Source: Treponema sp. (GTDB lineage: Bacteria > Spirochaetota > Spirochaetia > Treponematales > Breznakiellaceae). Taken from it: a stretch of 62,949 bases of DNA. Each line of letters begins with the position of its first letter. The first letter of the stretch is position 1. This document shows, in pieces, positions 44,463 through 51,919 of the stretch. The stretch lies in NCBI GenBank assembly GCA_031256035.1, contig JAIRRJ010000023.1:1-62949 (forward strand). Reading direction: 5' to 3'. The notes below the pieces were generated by a model. It ran no database searches. It had not been told where the DNA came from and was given only the letters and a program-made list of their open reading frames with translations. Position numbers and translations under genes: made by a program.

Positions 44463-44633
44463 TATAATCAACATACCCAGTTGCAGAGCAACGGGGGTAT
44501 GTTGTTCTGTGAAGTATGGATTGTATGCGGGTTTCATACCCCACATACTTGTATTTTAGCAGGTTTAAAATCGCCGCAGAGTGGCGGGGTATCAAACCCG
44601 CTTGCGGATGATCATGTTCGAGGAGGCTTGTGT
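44463..44633 (+). promoter_or_regulatory. Structured leader of the GH5-like gene
   Basis: A perfect TATAAT (44463-44468) is followed at once by two large stem-loops. Stem 1: CAACATACCC (44469-44478) with GGGTATGTTG (44495-44504), plus an inner GTTGC/GCAAC pairing. Stem 2: 16-nt arms 44527-44542 and 44586-44601 with a single mismatch. Both left arms contain ATACCC and both right arms contain GGGTAT, so arm 1 can also pair with the right arm of stem 2. GAGGAGG (44620-44626) and the start codon follow. This looks like an attenuator or sensor leader; family unknown. Confidence 0.55.
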
Positions 44634-45749
44634 ATGAAAAAAATAATCTATTGTGCGATGATATTGATAATGTGCGCTTTATTGCCATGCTGTGAGGACG
44701 ACGAGGTTGACTACGAAAATCGCCGTATAACCGTTAAAAATAACGAATTCATGGTTGAAGGGAAAAGAATTTGGATTAACGGTACAAATACACCGTGGGA
44801 TAAATGGAATGATTTCGGAGGAGGTTATAACGATAATTGGTGGAATGAACACTTCGCCAAACTGCACAAAGCCGGAATCAACGCTGTGCGGGTGTGGATT
44901 AACTGCAACAACGACAATGGCGCGATTGACATCGGCAGCAATGGTATGGTCAGCGGCGTTTCCGCCGCACATTGGAATGATTTGGATCTTTTCTTCAAAA
45001 CGGCTGAACGTAATAAAATATACATTATGGCAACTCTGTTGTCTTTTGATCATTTCAAGAATACCGGCTCACGGCCTGCCGCAGATAGATGGCGCGCCAT
45101 GCTGAAAAGCGATGCGGCGGCGAAATCATTTGTGGATAATTACACTGTACCCTTTGTAAAGCGGTACAAAGATAACCCTTGGCTTTGGAGCATTGACATC
45201 TGTAACGAGCCGGACTGGATTTTCGAAGAAAATGAATGCGGTAAAATTCAGTGGGAACGAATCTCATATTTCTTGGCACTGAATGCGGCGGCAATACATG
45301 AACACAGCAAAATACTGGTTACTGTCGGAATGAGTTTCCCGAAATACAATGCGGACGGCAGCGGATACGAAGGCAACAAAGTATCCGATGCTTTTCTTCA
45401 AAGCCTGTACAAAAACAACAAAGCATATCTGGATTTTTGGTCTCCGCATTATTACGATTGGGTCGGTGTGTGGTACAGCGTACCTTTTTACGTTAGCCCC
45501 TACGGATCAAAACCGGCCGGTTTTGGATTGGATGGTTCAAAACCCGCTATAATAGGTGAATGTTCGGCAAAAGGCTCAAAAGGCAACACCATCACTTCTG
45601 ATTATAAAAATGCGCATAAGAACGGATGGCAGGGTGTAATGCCATGGACTTCCAACGGCGTAGACGGCAACGGAAGCCTTAATGATATGTTACCTGCTGT
45701 AAAATATATGCTGGAACAGCATCGCGATATAATCTTCCCGCTGGATTAA
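44634..45749 (+). CDS. Lipoprotein glycoside hydrolase, GH5-like (endoglucanase/mannanase type)
   Basis: 371 residues from ATG 44634, 7 nt after GAGGAGG. Lipoprotein signal MILIMCALLPCC. The TIM-barrel domain begins VEGKRIWINGTNTPWDKWNDFGG; SIDICNEPDWIF carries the acid/base Glu of the NEP motif and PAIIGECSAKG the nucleophile Glu; WSPHYYDW is the substrate-side strand. Family GH5 or a close relative in clan GH-A. It should cut beta-glucan or mannan chains at the cell surface, fitting a plant-fibre-rich gut habitat (inference). Confidence 0.82.
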   Translation: MKKIIYCAMILIMCALLPCCEDDEVDYENRRITVKNNEFMVEGKRIWINGTNTPWDKWNDFGGGYNDNWWNEHFAKLHKAGINAVRVWINCNNDNGAIDIGSNGMVSGVSAAHWNDLDLFFKTAERNKIYIMATLLSFDHFKNTGSRPAADRWRAMLKSDAAAKSFVDNYTVPFVKRYKDNPWLWSIDICNEPDWIFEENECGKIQWERISYFLALNAAAIHEHSKILVTVGMSFPKYNADGSGYEGNKVSDAFLQSLYKNNKAYLDFWSPHYYDWVGVWYSVPFYVSPYGSKPAGFGLDGSKPAIIGECSAKGSKGNTITSDYKNAHKNGWQGVMPWTSNGVDGNGSLNDMLPAVKYMLEQHRDIIFPLD

Positions 45750-45784
45750 ATTTCGGAGGAGAACTTTTTTTACATGAAGCACTG

Positions 45785-46222
45785 TTACCGCTTGAGGACG
45801 GAAACAACCCTTTCCAATACTTTTTTTCTGTCCAGAGGTTTTACGATATAGCTCTTGGCTCCCATCAGGAGGCATTTTTTAACTACATCTTCTTTACCCA
45901 GGGCGCTGACCATTATCACATTGGCTTGCTTGTCAAATTCAAGAATTTTTTCCAACGCGGAAACACCATCCATTACCGGCATGGTAATGTCCAGGGTAAC
46001 CAGATCAATGTTTGGATGCTGGGCTTTGTATTTCTCTACCCCTTGTGCCCCGTCAGCGGCGGTGTCCGCTACATCAAAACCTTCGGAAGTAAAAATCTGA
46101 CCAAGCTGTTTTGCTATAAACATCGAATCATCAACGACAAGAACCCGGTACGGCACACCTTCCGGTTTTATCCCCTCAGCGGCTTTTTCATTGATATTGG
46201 GCATATCACTCTTTGCTATCAT
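45785..46222 (-). CDS. Single-domain CheY-like response regulator
   Basis: 145 residues. After a 20-residue N-terminal extension the receiver shows VLVVDDSMFIAKQL, LVTLDITMPVMDG (phospho-Asp), MVSALGKED and SYIVKPLDRKKV (Lys). All phosphorylation residues are present and there is no output domain. GAGGAG precedes the start. No chemotaxis genes adjoin it, so it may serve a kinase elsewhere. Its stop lies 35 bp from the convergent GH5-like gene. Confidence 0.88.
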   Translation of the reverse strand: MIAKSDMPNINEKAAEGIKPEGVPYRVLVVDDSMFIAKQLGQIFTSEGFDVADTAADGAQGVEKYKAQHPNIDLVTLDITMPVMDGVSALEKILEFDKQANVIMVSALGKEDVVKKCLLMGAKSYIVKPLDRKKVLERVVSVLKR

Positions 46223-46329
46223 CCGGTACGCTCCTCTTTGTTAAATATATGCTATAATTAAGTACAAGTCAAGCGCGCAAATGCCATATTGTCAAGCGCC
46301 CGGCAAGTGATTATTTCAGGGGATTCGGG

Positions 46330-47289
46330 GTGAGTGTACCTTTTTTATTGGCGCCAATGGCGGAATTAAGCCATAGGGCATTAAGGGAGCTGATAGAAGG
46401 TTTTGGAGGCTGCGAAGAGTATTTTACCGAAATGATCAGCGCCGGCGCACTTTTGGCAGGCGGCCCCTTTGAAAAATGGTATATTGACAACGGCCCCGCC
46501 CCGGAAAAGCTGGTTTTTCAGCTTGTAGGCGCGGATTCTGAACAAATTGCCCGTGCCGCAGCCTTTCTTGACCGGCTGGATTGCGCCGGAATTGACATAA
46601 ATATGGGCTGCAGCGCCCCAATAATCCGAAAAAAAGGCGCCGGCGCCGCATGGATGGCTTCAATAGACCGCGCTGGGGAGCTAATATCCAGCGTCAGACC
46701 GGCAGTAAAGCGCCGCCTCAGCGTAAAGCTGCGCATCGGTTTTAAGGACGATTTTGACTATTTGGTCAAATTCTGCCGCCGCCTGGAAGCCGAGGGGACA
46801 GAGCTGATCATCCTTCACCCCCGGACGGTCATGGAGAAGTTCAAACGCCTCGCCCGCTGGGATTATGTGGGCAGGCTAAAACAGGAACTGAAAATCCCCG
46901 TAGCCGGCAATGGGGACATAGCTTCCGCCGAAGACCTTTTACGCCGAGCCAACAGTTCCTGCGATGCCGTCATGGTCGGGCGGGCGGCAGTCCGCCAGCC
47001 CTGGATTTTTGCTGCTGCGCAAGCTCTGTCCCCAAAATCCACAAATCCCAGCTCTGTCCCCAAAGCTCTCAAAGCTCTGTCCCTTTTGGAAACCGGGCTG
47101 CGGTTTTTGGAGCTTTTGGCGCGTTACCAGCCGCCTGAATTTCACATTTCGCGGGCAAGGCGTTTTTTTGGCTTTTTCTGCGATAACCTAAAGTGGGGGA
47201 ACTATCTTAAAAATTTGATGAACCGCGAAGAAACCTTGTCCGGCATTGAGCGGGTATGGCGGGGGTATTTTGAAGAGCATGAAGAATAG
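46330..47289 (+). CDS. dus: tRNA-dihydrouridine synthase
   Basis: 319 residues, GTG start. VPFLLAPMAELSHRALREL is the FMN-barrel start; GIDINMGCSAPIIRKKGAGAAWM carries the catalytic Cys, although the usual GCP reads GCS; KLRIGF, LILHPRT and VAGNGDIAS follow. Reduces uridine to dihydrouridine in tRNA. Near the C-terminus, SPKSTNPSSVPKALKALS is encoded by three copies of GCTCTGTCCC(C) and looks like an inserted repeat. The stop lies in a terminator-like hairpin. Confidence 0.85.
   Translation: MSVPFLLAPMAELSHRALRELIEGFGGCEEYFTEMISAGALLAGGPFEKWYIDNGPAPEKLVFQLVGADSEQIARAAAFLDRLDCAGIDINMGCSAPIIRKKGAGAAWMASIDRAGELISSVRPAVKRRLSVKLRIGFKDDFDYLVKFCRRLEAEGTELIILHPRTVMEKFKRLARWDYVGRLKQELKIPVAGNGDIASAEDLLRRANSSCDAVMVGRAAVRQPWIFAAAQALSPKSTNPSSVPKALKALSLLETGLRFLELLARYQPPEFHISRARRFFGFFCDNLKWGNYLKNLMNREETLSGIERVWRGYFEEHEE
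47023..47083. repeat. Three copies of GCTCTGTCCC(C) inside dus
   Basis: Copies at 47023-47033, 47051-47061 and 47074-47083, separated by AAA-rich spacers. An inverted copy (GGGGACAGAGC) lies at 46794-46804, but it encodes an ordinary part of the enzyme and may be chance. The reading frame stays open through the three direct copies. Confidence 0.65.
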
Positions 47290-47320
47290 TTTCTTGTATA
47301 CGAGAAACTATTGCATTTTT
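47286..47320 (+). terminator. Probable dus terminator
   Basis: Perfect 9-bp arms ATAGTTTCT (47286-47294) and AGAAACTAT (47303-47311), followed by TGCATTTTT. The dus stop codon lies inside the left arm. The T stretch overlaps the promoter of the next gene. Confidence 0.55.
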
Positions 47321-47339
47321 AGCTGGTTTTTGCTAGTAT
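47311..47339 (+). promoter_or_regulatory. Promoter abutting the second AAA/DUF4143 gene
   Basis: TTGCAT (47311-47316), 17-bp spacer, TAGTAT (47334-47339), then six bases and ATG 47346. No Shine-Dalgarno sequence; predicted leaderless. Confidence 0.6.
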
Positions 47340-47345
47340 ATAAGA

Positions 47346-48605
47346 ATGATCAGTCGGGAAATATACATAGAAAAAGTCCGCATTTTCATTGATAAACCGG
47401 TAGTAAAGGTCATTACCGGCATGAGGCGGAGCGGAAAAAGCGTCATCCTTAAACTTCTGCGGGAAGAATTACTACAGCGAAATATTCCGCCGGAACGGAT
47501 TCTCTACCTTAATTTTGAGTCTCTGGAGACAGCCTACCTGCAGAACGCGGACGCTCTTCATGATTTTGTGTTAAATATCACCCGGCAGCATTTTGCAACG
47601 AAGTTACCCGCGCAAACAGGACGGTTTTACATCATGCTGGACGAAATACAGCTTATAGACAGGTGGGAAAGGGCTATTGCCTCTTTCAGGGTGGATTTGG
47701 ACTGTGATATTTACATTACAGGATCAAACAGCAGCCTTTTATCCGCTGATGCCGCCACGCTGCTGGCAGGACGTTATGTTGAAATCAGAATTCATCCTCT
47801 TTCCTTTGCCGAACACCTTGTTTTTACCGCCGCGATGGATGAAGACGCCGGAAAAGACCTGAACCGCCAATTTGCCGATTATCTCCGCTGCGGCGGCCTG
47901 CCGGGTATCCACGAGATGAATATCAACACTGACGCTGTTATTCCCTATTTACTGGATGTTTATAACTCGGTGCTGCTGAAAGATGTAATAAGCCGCCGTA
48001 AAATCCGTGACACAGAACTGCTGGAACGGACTATTTGTTTTTTGATGGACAATATAGGAAATATTTTTTCTGCAAAACGTATCTCCGATTTTCTCAAAAG
48101 CCAGAACCGCCGCCTGAGTACCGAGACGATCTACAATTATCTGGATGCGCTGGAATCCTCATTTCTAATCCGCAAAGTCAGCCGCTGGGATATTAAGGGC
48201 AAGCGTATTCTTGAAACGCATGAAAAATATTTCTTTGAAGACTTTGGGATCAAAAATGCCCTTTTGGGTTACAGCAAAGATTCAATATCCGGTCTTTTGG
48301 AAAATGTTGTGTTTCTTGAGTTACTCAGGCGGGGCTATGACATATATGTCGGTCAGGGGGCAGACTGCGAAATTGACTTCATCGCCCGCCGCCGTGATGA
48401 AACCGCTTATTTCCAGGTAACATATTTACTGGCTTCACCTGAAACCATAGAAAGAGAATTCTCTCCCCTGCTGGATATTCGGGATAATTTTCCCAAATAT
48501 GTGCTTTCCATGGATGAATTCGACTTTAGCCGGCAGGGTATTATTCACAGGAATATTCGGGATTGGCTGCTGGATAAGATGAGCATCGGGAATAGTTTCT
48601 CCTGA
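47346..48605 (+). CDS. AAA-family ATPase with DUF4143 domain (second copy)
   Basis: 419 residues. Walker A GMRRSGKSV, Walker B YIMLDEIQLI, sensor ITGSNSSLL, helical middle, DUF4143 with ENVVFLELLRRGYDIYVG and CEIDFIARR. Paralogue of the protein at 27797. Relative to that copy, residues about 83-90 (FATKLPAQ) are extra. They are encoded by one unit of the 24-nt repeat also found in the two histidine kinases. Function of the family is unsettled. Confidence 0.85.
   Translation: MISREIYIEKVRIFIDKPVVKVITGMRRSGKSVILKLLREELLQRNIPPERILYLNFESLETAYLQNADALHDFVLNITRQHFATKLPAQTGRFYIMLDEIQLIDRWERAIASFRVDLDCDIYITGSNSSLLSADAATLLAGRYVEIRIHPLSFAEHLVFTAAMDEDAGKDLNRQFADYLRCGGLPGIHEMNINTDAVIPYLLDVYNSVLLKDVISRRKIRDTELLERTICFLMDNIGNIFSAKRISDFLKSQNRRLSTETIYNYLDALESSFLIRKVSRWDIKGKRILETHEKYFFEDFGIKNALLGYSKDSISGLLENVVFLELLRRGYDIYVGQGADCEIDFIARRRDETAYFQVTYLLASPETIEREFSPLLDIRDNFPKYVLSMDEFDFSRQGIIHRNIRDWLLDKMSIGNSFS
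47592..47615 (+). repeat. Single in-frame copy of the 24-nt ATKFPA coding repeat
   Basis: Matches the kinase repeat unit at about 21 of 24 positions, is on the coding strand, and is in the same reading frame (FATKLPAQ). It lies just before the Walker B strand, where the paralogue at 27797 has a shorter loop. Confidence 0.7.
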
Positions 48606-48630
48606 CAAACCTAAATTCAAGGAGTATACT
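48602..48630 (+). promoter_or_regulatory. Promoter abutting the DUF3791 gene
   Basis: CTGACA (48602-48607), 17-bp spacer, TATACT (48625-48630), then GTATCC and ATG 48637. An AAGGAG lies upstream of the -10 and would not be in the transcript, so the message should be leaderless. Confidence 0.6.
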
Positions 48631-48636
48631 GTATCC

Positions 48637-48837
48637 ATGAGCCGACTTTCATTTAAGGCTTTTTGCATTGAATTGTATGCCGATCATAAGTCCATGCCAA
48701 GTAACGAAGTATACACCTTGTTTGAGAATAACGGCATAATCAAAATGCTCGATGAAGATTATGATATTTTGCACGGGCATGGCTTTGACTATGTACTGCA
48801 CGACATTGAACAAATAGTAGAGAACGGTGGTCTATGA
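48637..48837 (+). CDS. DUF3791 small protein, possible antitoxin partner
   Basis: 66 residues. LSFKAFCIELYADHKSMPSNEV...LFENNGI...YDILHGHGFDYVLHDIEQIV follows the DUF3791 pattern. Such genes are usually found directly before DUF3990 genes, as here, where they overlap by four bases. A toxin-antitoxin role is suspected from this pairing, not shown by the sequence. Confidence 0.72.
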   Translation: MSRLSFKAFCIELYADHKSMPSNEVYTLFENNGIIKMLDEDYDILHGHGFDYVLHDIEQIVENGGL

Positions 48838-49313
48838 TTCTATATCATGGCGGCACTGATATTATTGAAAAACCGGCAATTAAGCCACAGCCCGGAGGGC
48901 GCGATTTCGGCACAGGTTTTTATTGTACTGACATTCGCAGTCAGGCTGAAAAATGGGCAAAACGGCAGGGGCGGGTCAGGAAGCAGCCTGCCATCCTCAA
49001 TATATATGAATTCGATGATCAGGTAAAACGTCATTTGAATTGCATGATATTCAATGACTACTCAAAAGAATGGCTTGAGCTGGTTATCAACTGCCGTAAA
49101 AATCCTGATTACACACATGGTTTTGATATTGTGCACGGAAAAATTGCCAATGATGATGTCGGCGAAACAGTTCAGGCTGTTGTGGACGGTCTTATGCCGT
49201 TTGACTTCGCGCTGCAAAAACTAGTCTTTATGCCCTCAAACAATCAGTATTGTTTTTGTACGGAAAAATCTTTGGAAAACCTGGGATTTATTGAATCCCT
49301 AAAACCGGACTGA
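48834..49313 (+). CDS. DUF3990 protein, ADP-ribosyltransferase-like
   Basis: 159 residues. MILYHGGTDIIEKP and RDFGTGFYCTDIRSQAEKWAKR match DUF3990, which is grouped with ADP-ribosyltransferase folds: the YHG and GxGFY blocks correspond to NAD-binding positions. YDIVHGKIANDDV-type sequence (here FDIVHGKIANDDV) and FCTEKSLENLGF are further family marks. Middle gene of a three-gene unit; a modifying toxin is the favoured idea. Confidence 0.75.
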   Translation: MILYHGGTDIIEKPAIKPQPGGRDFGTGFYCTDIRSQAEKWAKRQGRVRKQPAILNIYEFDDQVKRHLNCMIFNDYSKEWLELVINCRKNPDYTHGFDIVHGKIANDDVGETVQAVVDGLMPFDFALQKLVFMPSNNQYCFCTEKSLENLGFIESLKPD

Positions 49314-49315
49314 TC

Positions 49316-49519
49316 ATGCCGCATGGAACAATTCGGGCAGCAACGCTCAAAACGATAATTCCGCTTGTAATGGAGCGGTTTAACTGCGGGGAAAATGACG
49401 CGCTCAAAATGTTTTACGAATCCCACATTGGCAAGTGCTATGCCGATGACAGCACAGGACTTTACGGGCAAAGCGCGGCGTATGTGTTTTCACTTTTCTG
49501 CGAAGAAATGGCACAGTAA
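49316..49519 (+). CDS. Small protein of the DUF3791-DUF3990 unit
   Basis: 67 residues, starting 2 nt after the DUF3990 stop, so almost surely co-translated. The sequence (MERFNCGENDALKMFYESH, STGLYGQSAAYVFSLF) resembles small proteins often found beside DUF3990 genes, but I cannot name the family. No ribosome-binding site beyond the upstream coding sequence. Stops 2 bp from the convergent XRE gene. Confidence 0.6.
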   Translation: MPHGTIRAATLKTIIPLVMERFNCGENDALKMFYESHIGKCYADDSTGLYGQSAAYVFSLFCEEMAQ

Positions 49520-49521
49520 AT

Positions 49522-49830
49522 TCACTGTGCGCTTATCTTATTGATAATACTGAGCCGCTGCTCTTCCGGCAGTTTTGACAGCAGATTTACCATTTCGTCA
49601 AATTCGCCCTTATGAGCGCCGGTTTCATCTATAAAGAAGCGATAAGGTTCAATATTCAGCGCATTTCCTATTTTTTCAATCAATTTTAATGATGGAAAAC
49701 GCCGCCCTATTTCAATTGCAGCAATATAATTTGGCGTTGTATTGCATATTTCAGCCAGTTTCATCTGTGAAATTCCCTTGGAAATTCTGACTTTTTTTAG
49801 ATTACGGACAAAAATGTGCTTTAAGCCCAT
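49522..49830 (-). CDS. XRE-family transcriptional regulator
   Basis: 102 residues. Helix-turn-helix VRISKGISQMKLAEICNTTPNYIAAIEIGRRFPSLKLIEKIG (read in parts), then a short C-terminal helix. Probably autoregulates through TTGNCAAT repeats upstream and may control the convergent DUF3990 unit only indirectly. TAGTAT ends 7 nt before the start codon on the minus strand, with no Shine-Dalgarno sequence, so it is another leaderless candidate. Confidence 0.82.
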   Translation of the reverse strand: MGLKHIFVRNLKKVRISKGISQMKLAEICNTTPNYIAAIEIGRRFPSLKLIEKIGNALNIEPYRFFIDETGAHKGEFDEMVNLLSKLPEEQRLSIINKISAQ

Positions 49831-49844
49831 ATTTTATATACTAA

Positions 49845-49901
49845 TTGCCAATATCCCATTGACTATTGCCAAATTGTCCATATATTCTTGACAATATGGT
49901 T
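49845..49901. promoter_or_regulatory. Repeated TTGNCAAT motifs between XRE and the barrel lipoprotein
   Basis: TTGCCAATAT, TTGCCAAATT and TTGACAATAT recur at roughly 20-bp intervals, and CCATAT...ATATGG forms an inverted repeat over the last copy. TTGACA there could also be a -35 for the plus-strand gene. Likely operator of the XRE protein; not provable here. Confidence 0.45.
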
Positions 49902-49936
49902 ATGTTAAGAAATAAGGATTTTTTAGGAGTTTTATA

Positions 49937-51762
49937 ATGATTAACAAAAGTATCTTCATCAGAATAGCAGTATTGGCGCTGTTGTTCGTGCTGGCTGGGT
50001 GTGCATCATTGCTGTCAATGTTGTCCCCGTCAAAGCTTACACTTATGAGGAAACAGAAGTTTCAAAGGAAATCTATGCGGCTGCCTCTGAATTGATGAGT
50101 TCGCAAAAAGACGGGATGGAAATAAATCCGTTTCTCTCAGGTTTGGGCAAAAAGTTTCGTGGTCTGAAGTGGGGATTACTTTATTATTCAGATGGGCAAC
50201 TTTTTTTTACCTATCAAGAAAAAACCTACTGTGTTTATTGCGAAGTTGAAATGCTGTCCCAAGATGAAATAGCTCCCGGCATAAGCATAAGCGGCGTCAG
50301 TAAGATGACCCCCATTGTGAAGAAAGTTACCTCCGTTATGGAAGCGATAAAAGTAGAGAAATCACCGCCTGCCGAAAGCTCCGCAGAGCCTGGTCAAAGC
50401 ACCGCAACGCCCGCTCCCGGCGGGGGTTCCGTTCCTGATCAGGACAGGCCGCGGCTGGCTATACTGCCTTTCCCGGGCGCTTCAGGCGGCGACAGTGAAT
50501 CCATCGCCCTTCTTTTTTCAATACAGGACGACCTGCGGAACGCGTTTACCATAGTGCCCCGCAACGATGCGGTGAACGCGGCTGTAAAAGAGCGGGGCTT
50601 CCAAACTTCGTTATATGTCGATTCGGGCGCCGTCTCGCGCATAGGGAAGATGGTTAACGCCGATTATGTGCTGTCCGGCTATGTGCGCCGCCAGGGGAAC
50701 AGCAACCTTTTAGTTTCGTTTATCATCAAGGTTGATACTTTTGAACTTACGGCGGGCGACTTCCGCCTGTACCGCAGCATCGAGGACATACCCGCCATGC
50801 TGCCGTCCATTGCCGGAAACATGGCGGCTATCGCGAAGCAGGATCGTTCAAAGATGCCAAGCCTGACGTTCGCGCCTTTCCGTTTTGAGCAAAGCCAGGC
50901 GGATGCGGAAGCGCTGGCTCAGTTGCTCCCCGTTGCGGTTGCCAACACGGGCAGGTTCGCCGTGCTGCCCAGCACGTCCCATGCCGGAGGTTTCCTTTCC
51001 GCCGAGGCGCTGAGCATGGGGGGCATGAATATGCTTGTCGTTCAAATCCGCAATTCGGAAAACGGCAGCCAGCTTGCCGGGGAAAGCCTTAACTACCGTT
51101 TAATTGATGACGGGATAGCCGCTATGCCGCAGCTTGCCGAGTCATTGGCTGGCAAGGCGCGCGTGCCTGTTGTGCAGGCTGCACCCGCTCCTGTGGCGCA
51201 GCCAACACCCGCGCCCACAACCGCAGCCCAGCCCGCTCCGGCAGCGGCAGAACCTGCCGTGGCTGAACCTGTTGCAGCCGCGCCGGCTCCTGTGCAGCCT
51301 GCTCCTCCGGCAGCCCCGAAGGAAAAACCTGATACCGATGCAAGCCGCCTGTGGGCTGTCGGCGCTTCTGTAGGCACATCCTTCTCCGCGCCGTGGTTTA
51401 TCGGCACAGTACAAGGAACCATAGCGCCAGTCAACAATCTGTTTCTGGAGATAGGCGTTGACTTTGGGCTTTTTACCGGATATGAGGATGAGGATGTCGA
51501 GTACTATTCATTGTACCCATTTGCCCACGTATGCTTTTACATGCCGTTTTCCGAAAAAATCGGCTTGTACGCGGGCGCTGGCGGCGGCTTTATGTACGCC
51601 GCCTACACATTCCCCGAAGGGGAAATAGACGACAGCACATTTGCCCTTGACGTTTGTGCCGGTGCCATCTTTCTGAATATGTGGAGCGTATCCTACACCC
51701 TGCGCACGAACTTTGAATCGGCAAACAATAAAGTAGCCGTTGGCTTTGTTTACCGGTTCTGA
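49937..51762 (+). pseudogene. Barrel lipoprotein with TolB/CsgG-like domain, 1-nt frameshift in the signal region
   Basis: The ATG at 49937 (AGGAG ahead) opens a lipoprotein signal, IFIRIAVLALLFVLAGC, in one frame. That frame stops about 50 codons later. The main ORF, in the neighbouring frame from about 49999, gives VKAYTYEETEVSKEIY..., a TolB/CsgG-like domain (PRLAILPFPGASGGDSESIALLFSIQDDL, read in parts), a Pro/Ala linker, and a C-terminal outer-membrane barrel ending FVYRF. Adding one C to CCCC at 50025-50028 joins the frames as LLSMLSPVKAYTY. Either a recent loss or a sequencing error. GTG 49999 would lack a signal. Confidence 0.75.
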
Positions 51763-51770
51763 AATGCAGG

Positions 51771-51879
51771 AATGTATGCGTAAATATTTTATTTGGGGTC
51801 CTGTCGGAGGTCAAAAGCACCTTGCAAGCAAGGCACTTTTACCTCCGCCACCCCTCAAGTAATTTATTGTGCATACATT
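51771..51879. repeat. 109-bp imperfect palindrome (MITE-like or large terminator)
   Basis: Outer arms AATGTATGC (51771-51779) and GCATACATT (51871-51879) are perfect. Middle arms GGGGT and ACCCC match. The core GGAGGT...CCTTGC pairs with GCAAGG...ACCTCC over about 19 positions with one bulge. It lies 8 bp after the barrel-protein stop and 40 bp before the next gene. No matching copy elsewhere in the window. Confidence 0.6.
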
Positions 51880-51919
51880 TCTGGATTAGCTAAAGATATA
51901 GAAAGGAAGGAGAAAAAAG

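Noticed and set aside
44457-44633. Upstream extension of the GH5-like gene to 44457
   Set aside because: The extension runs through the two large hairpins, lacks a ribosome-binding site, and would place 59 residues before a perfect lipoprotein signal.
46794-46804. Inverted copy of the GCTCTGTCCCC repeat in dus
   Set aside because: It encodes AEGTELIIL, which fits the enzyme, so a chance match cannot be excluded and it is not counted as a repeat copy.
51093-51437. Minus-strand and alternative-frame ORFs over the Pro/Ala linker of the barrel lipoprotein
   Set aside because: Low-complexity GC-rich linker DNA is open in several frames; none has a start signal or family pattern.
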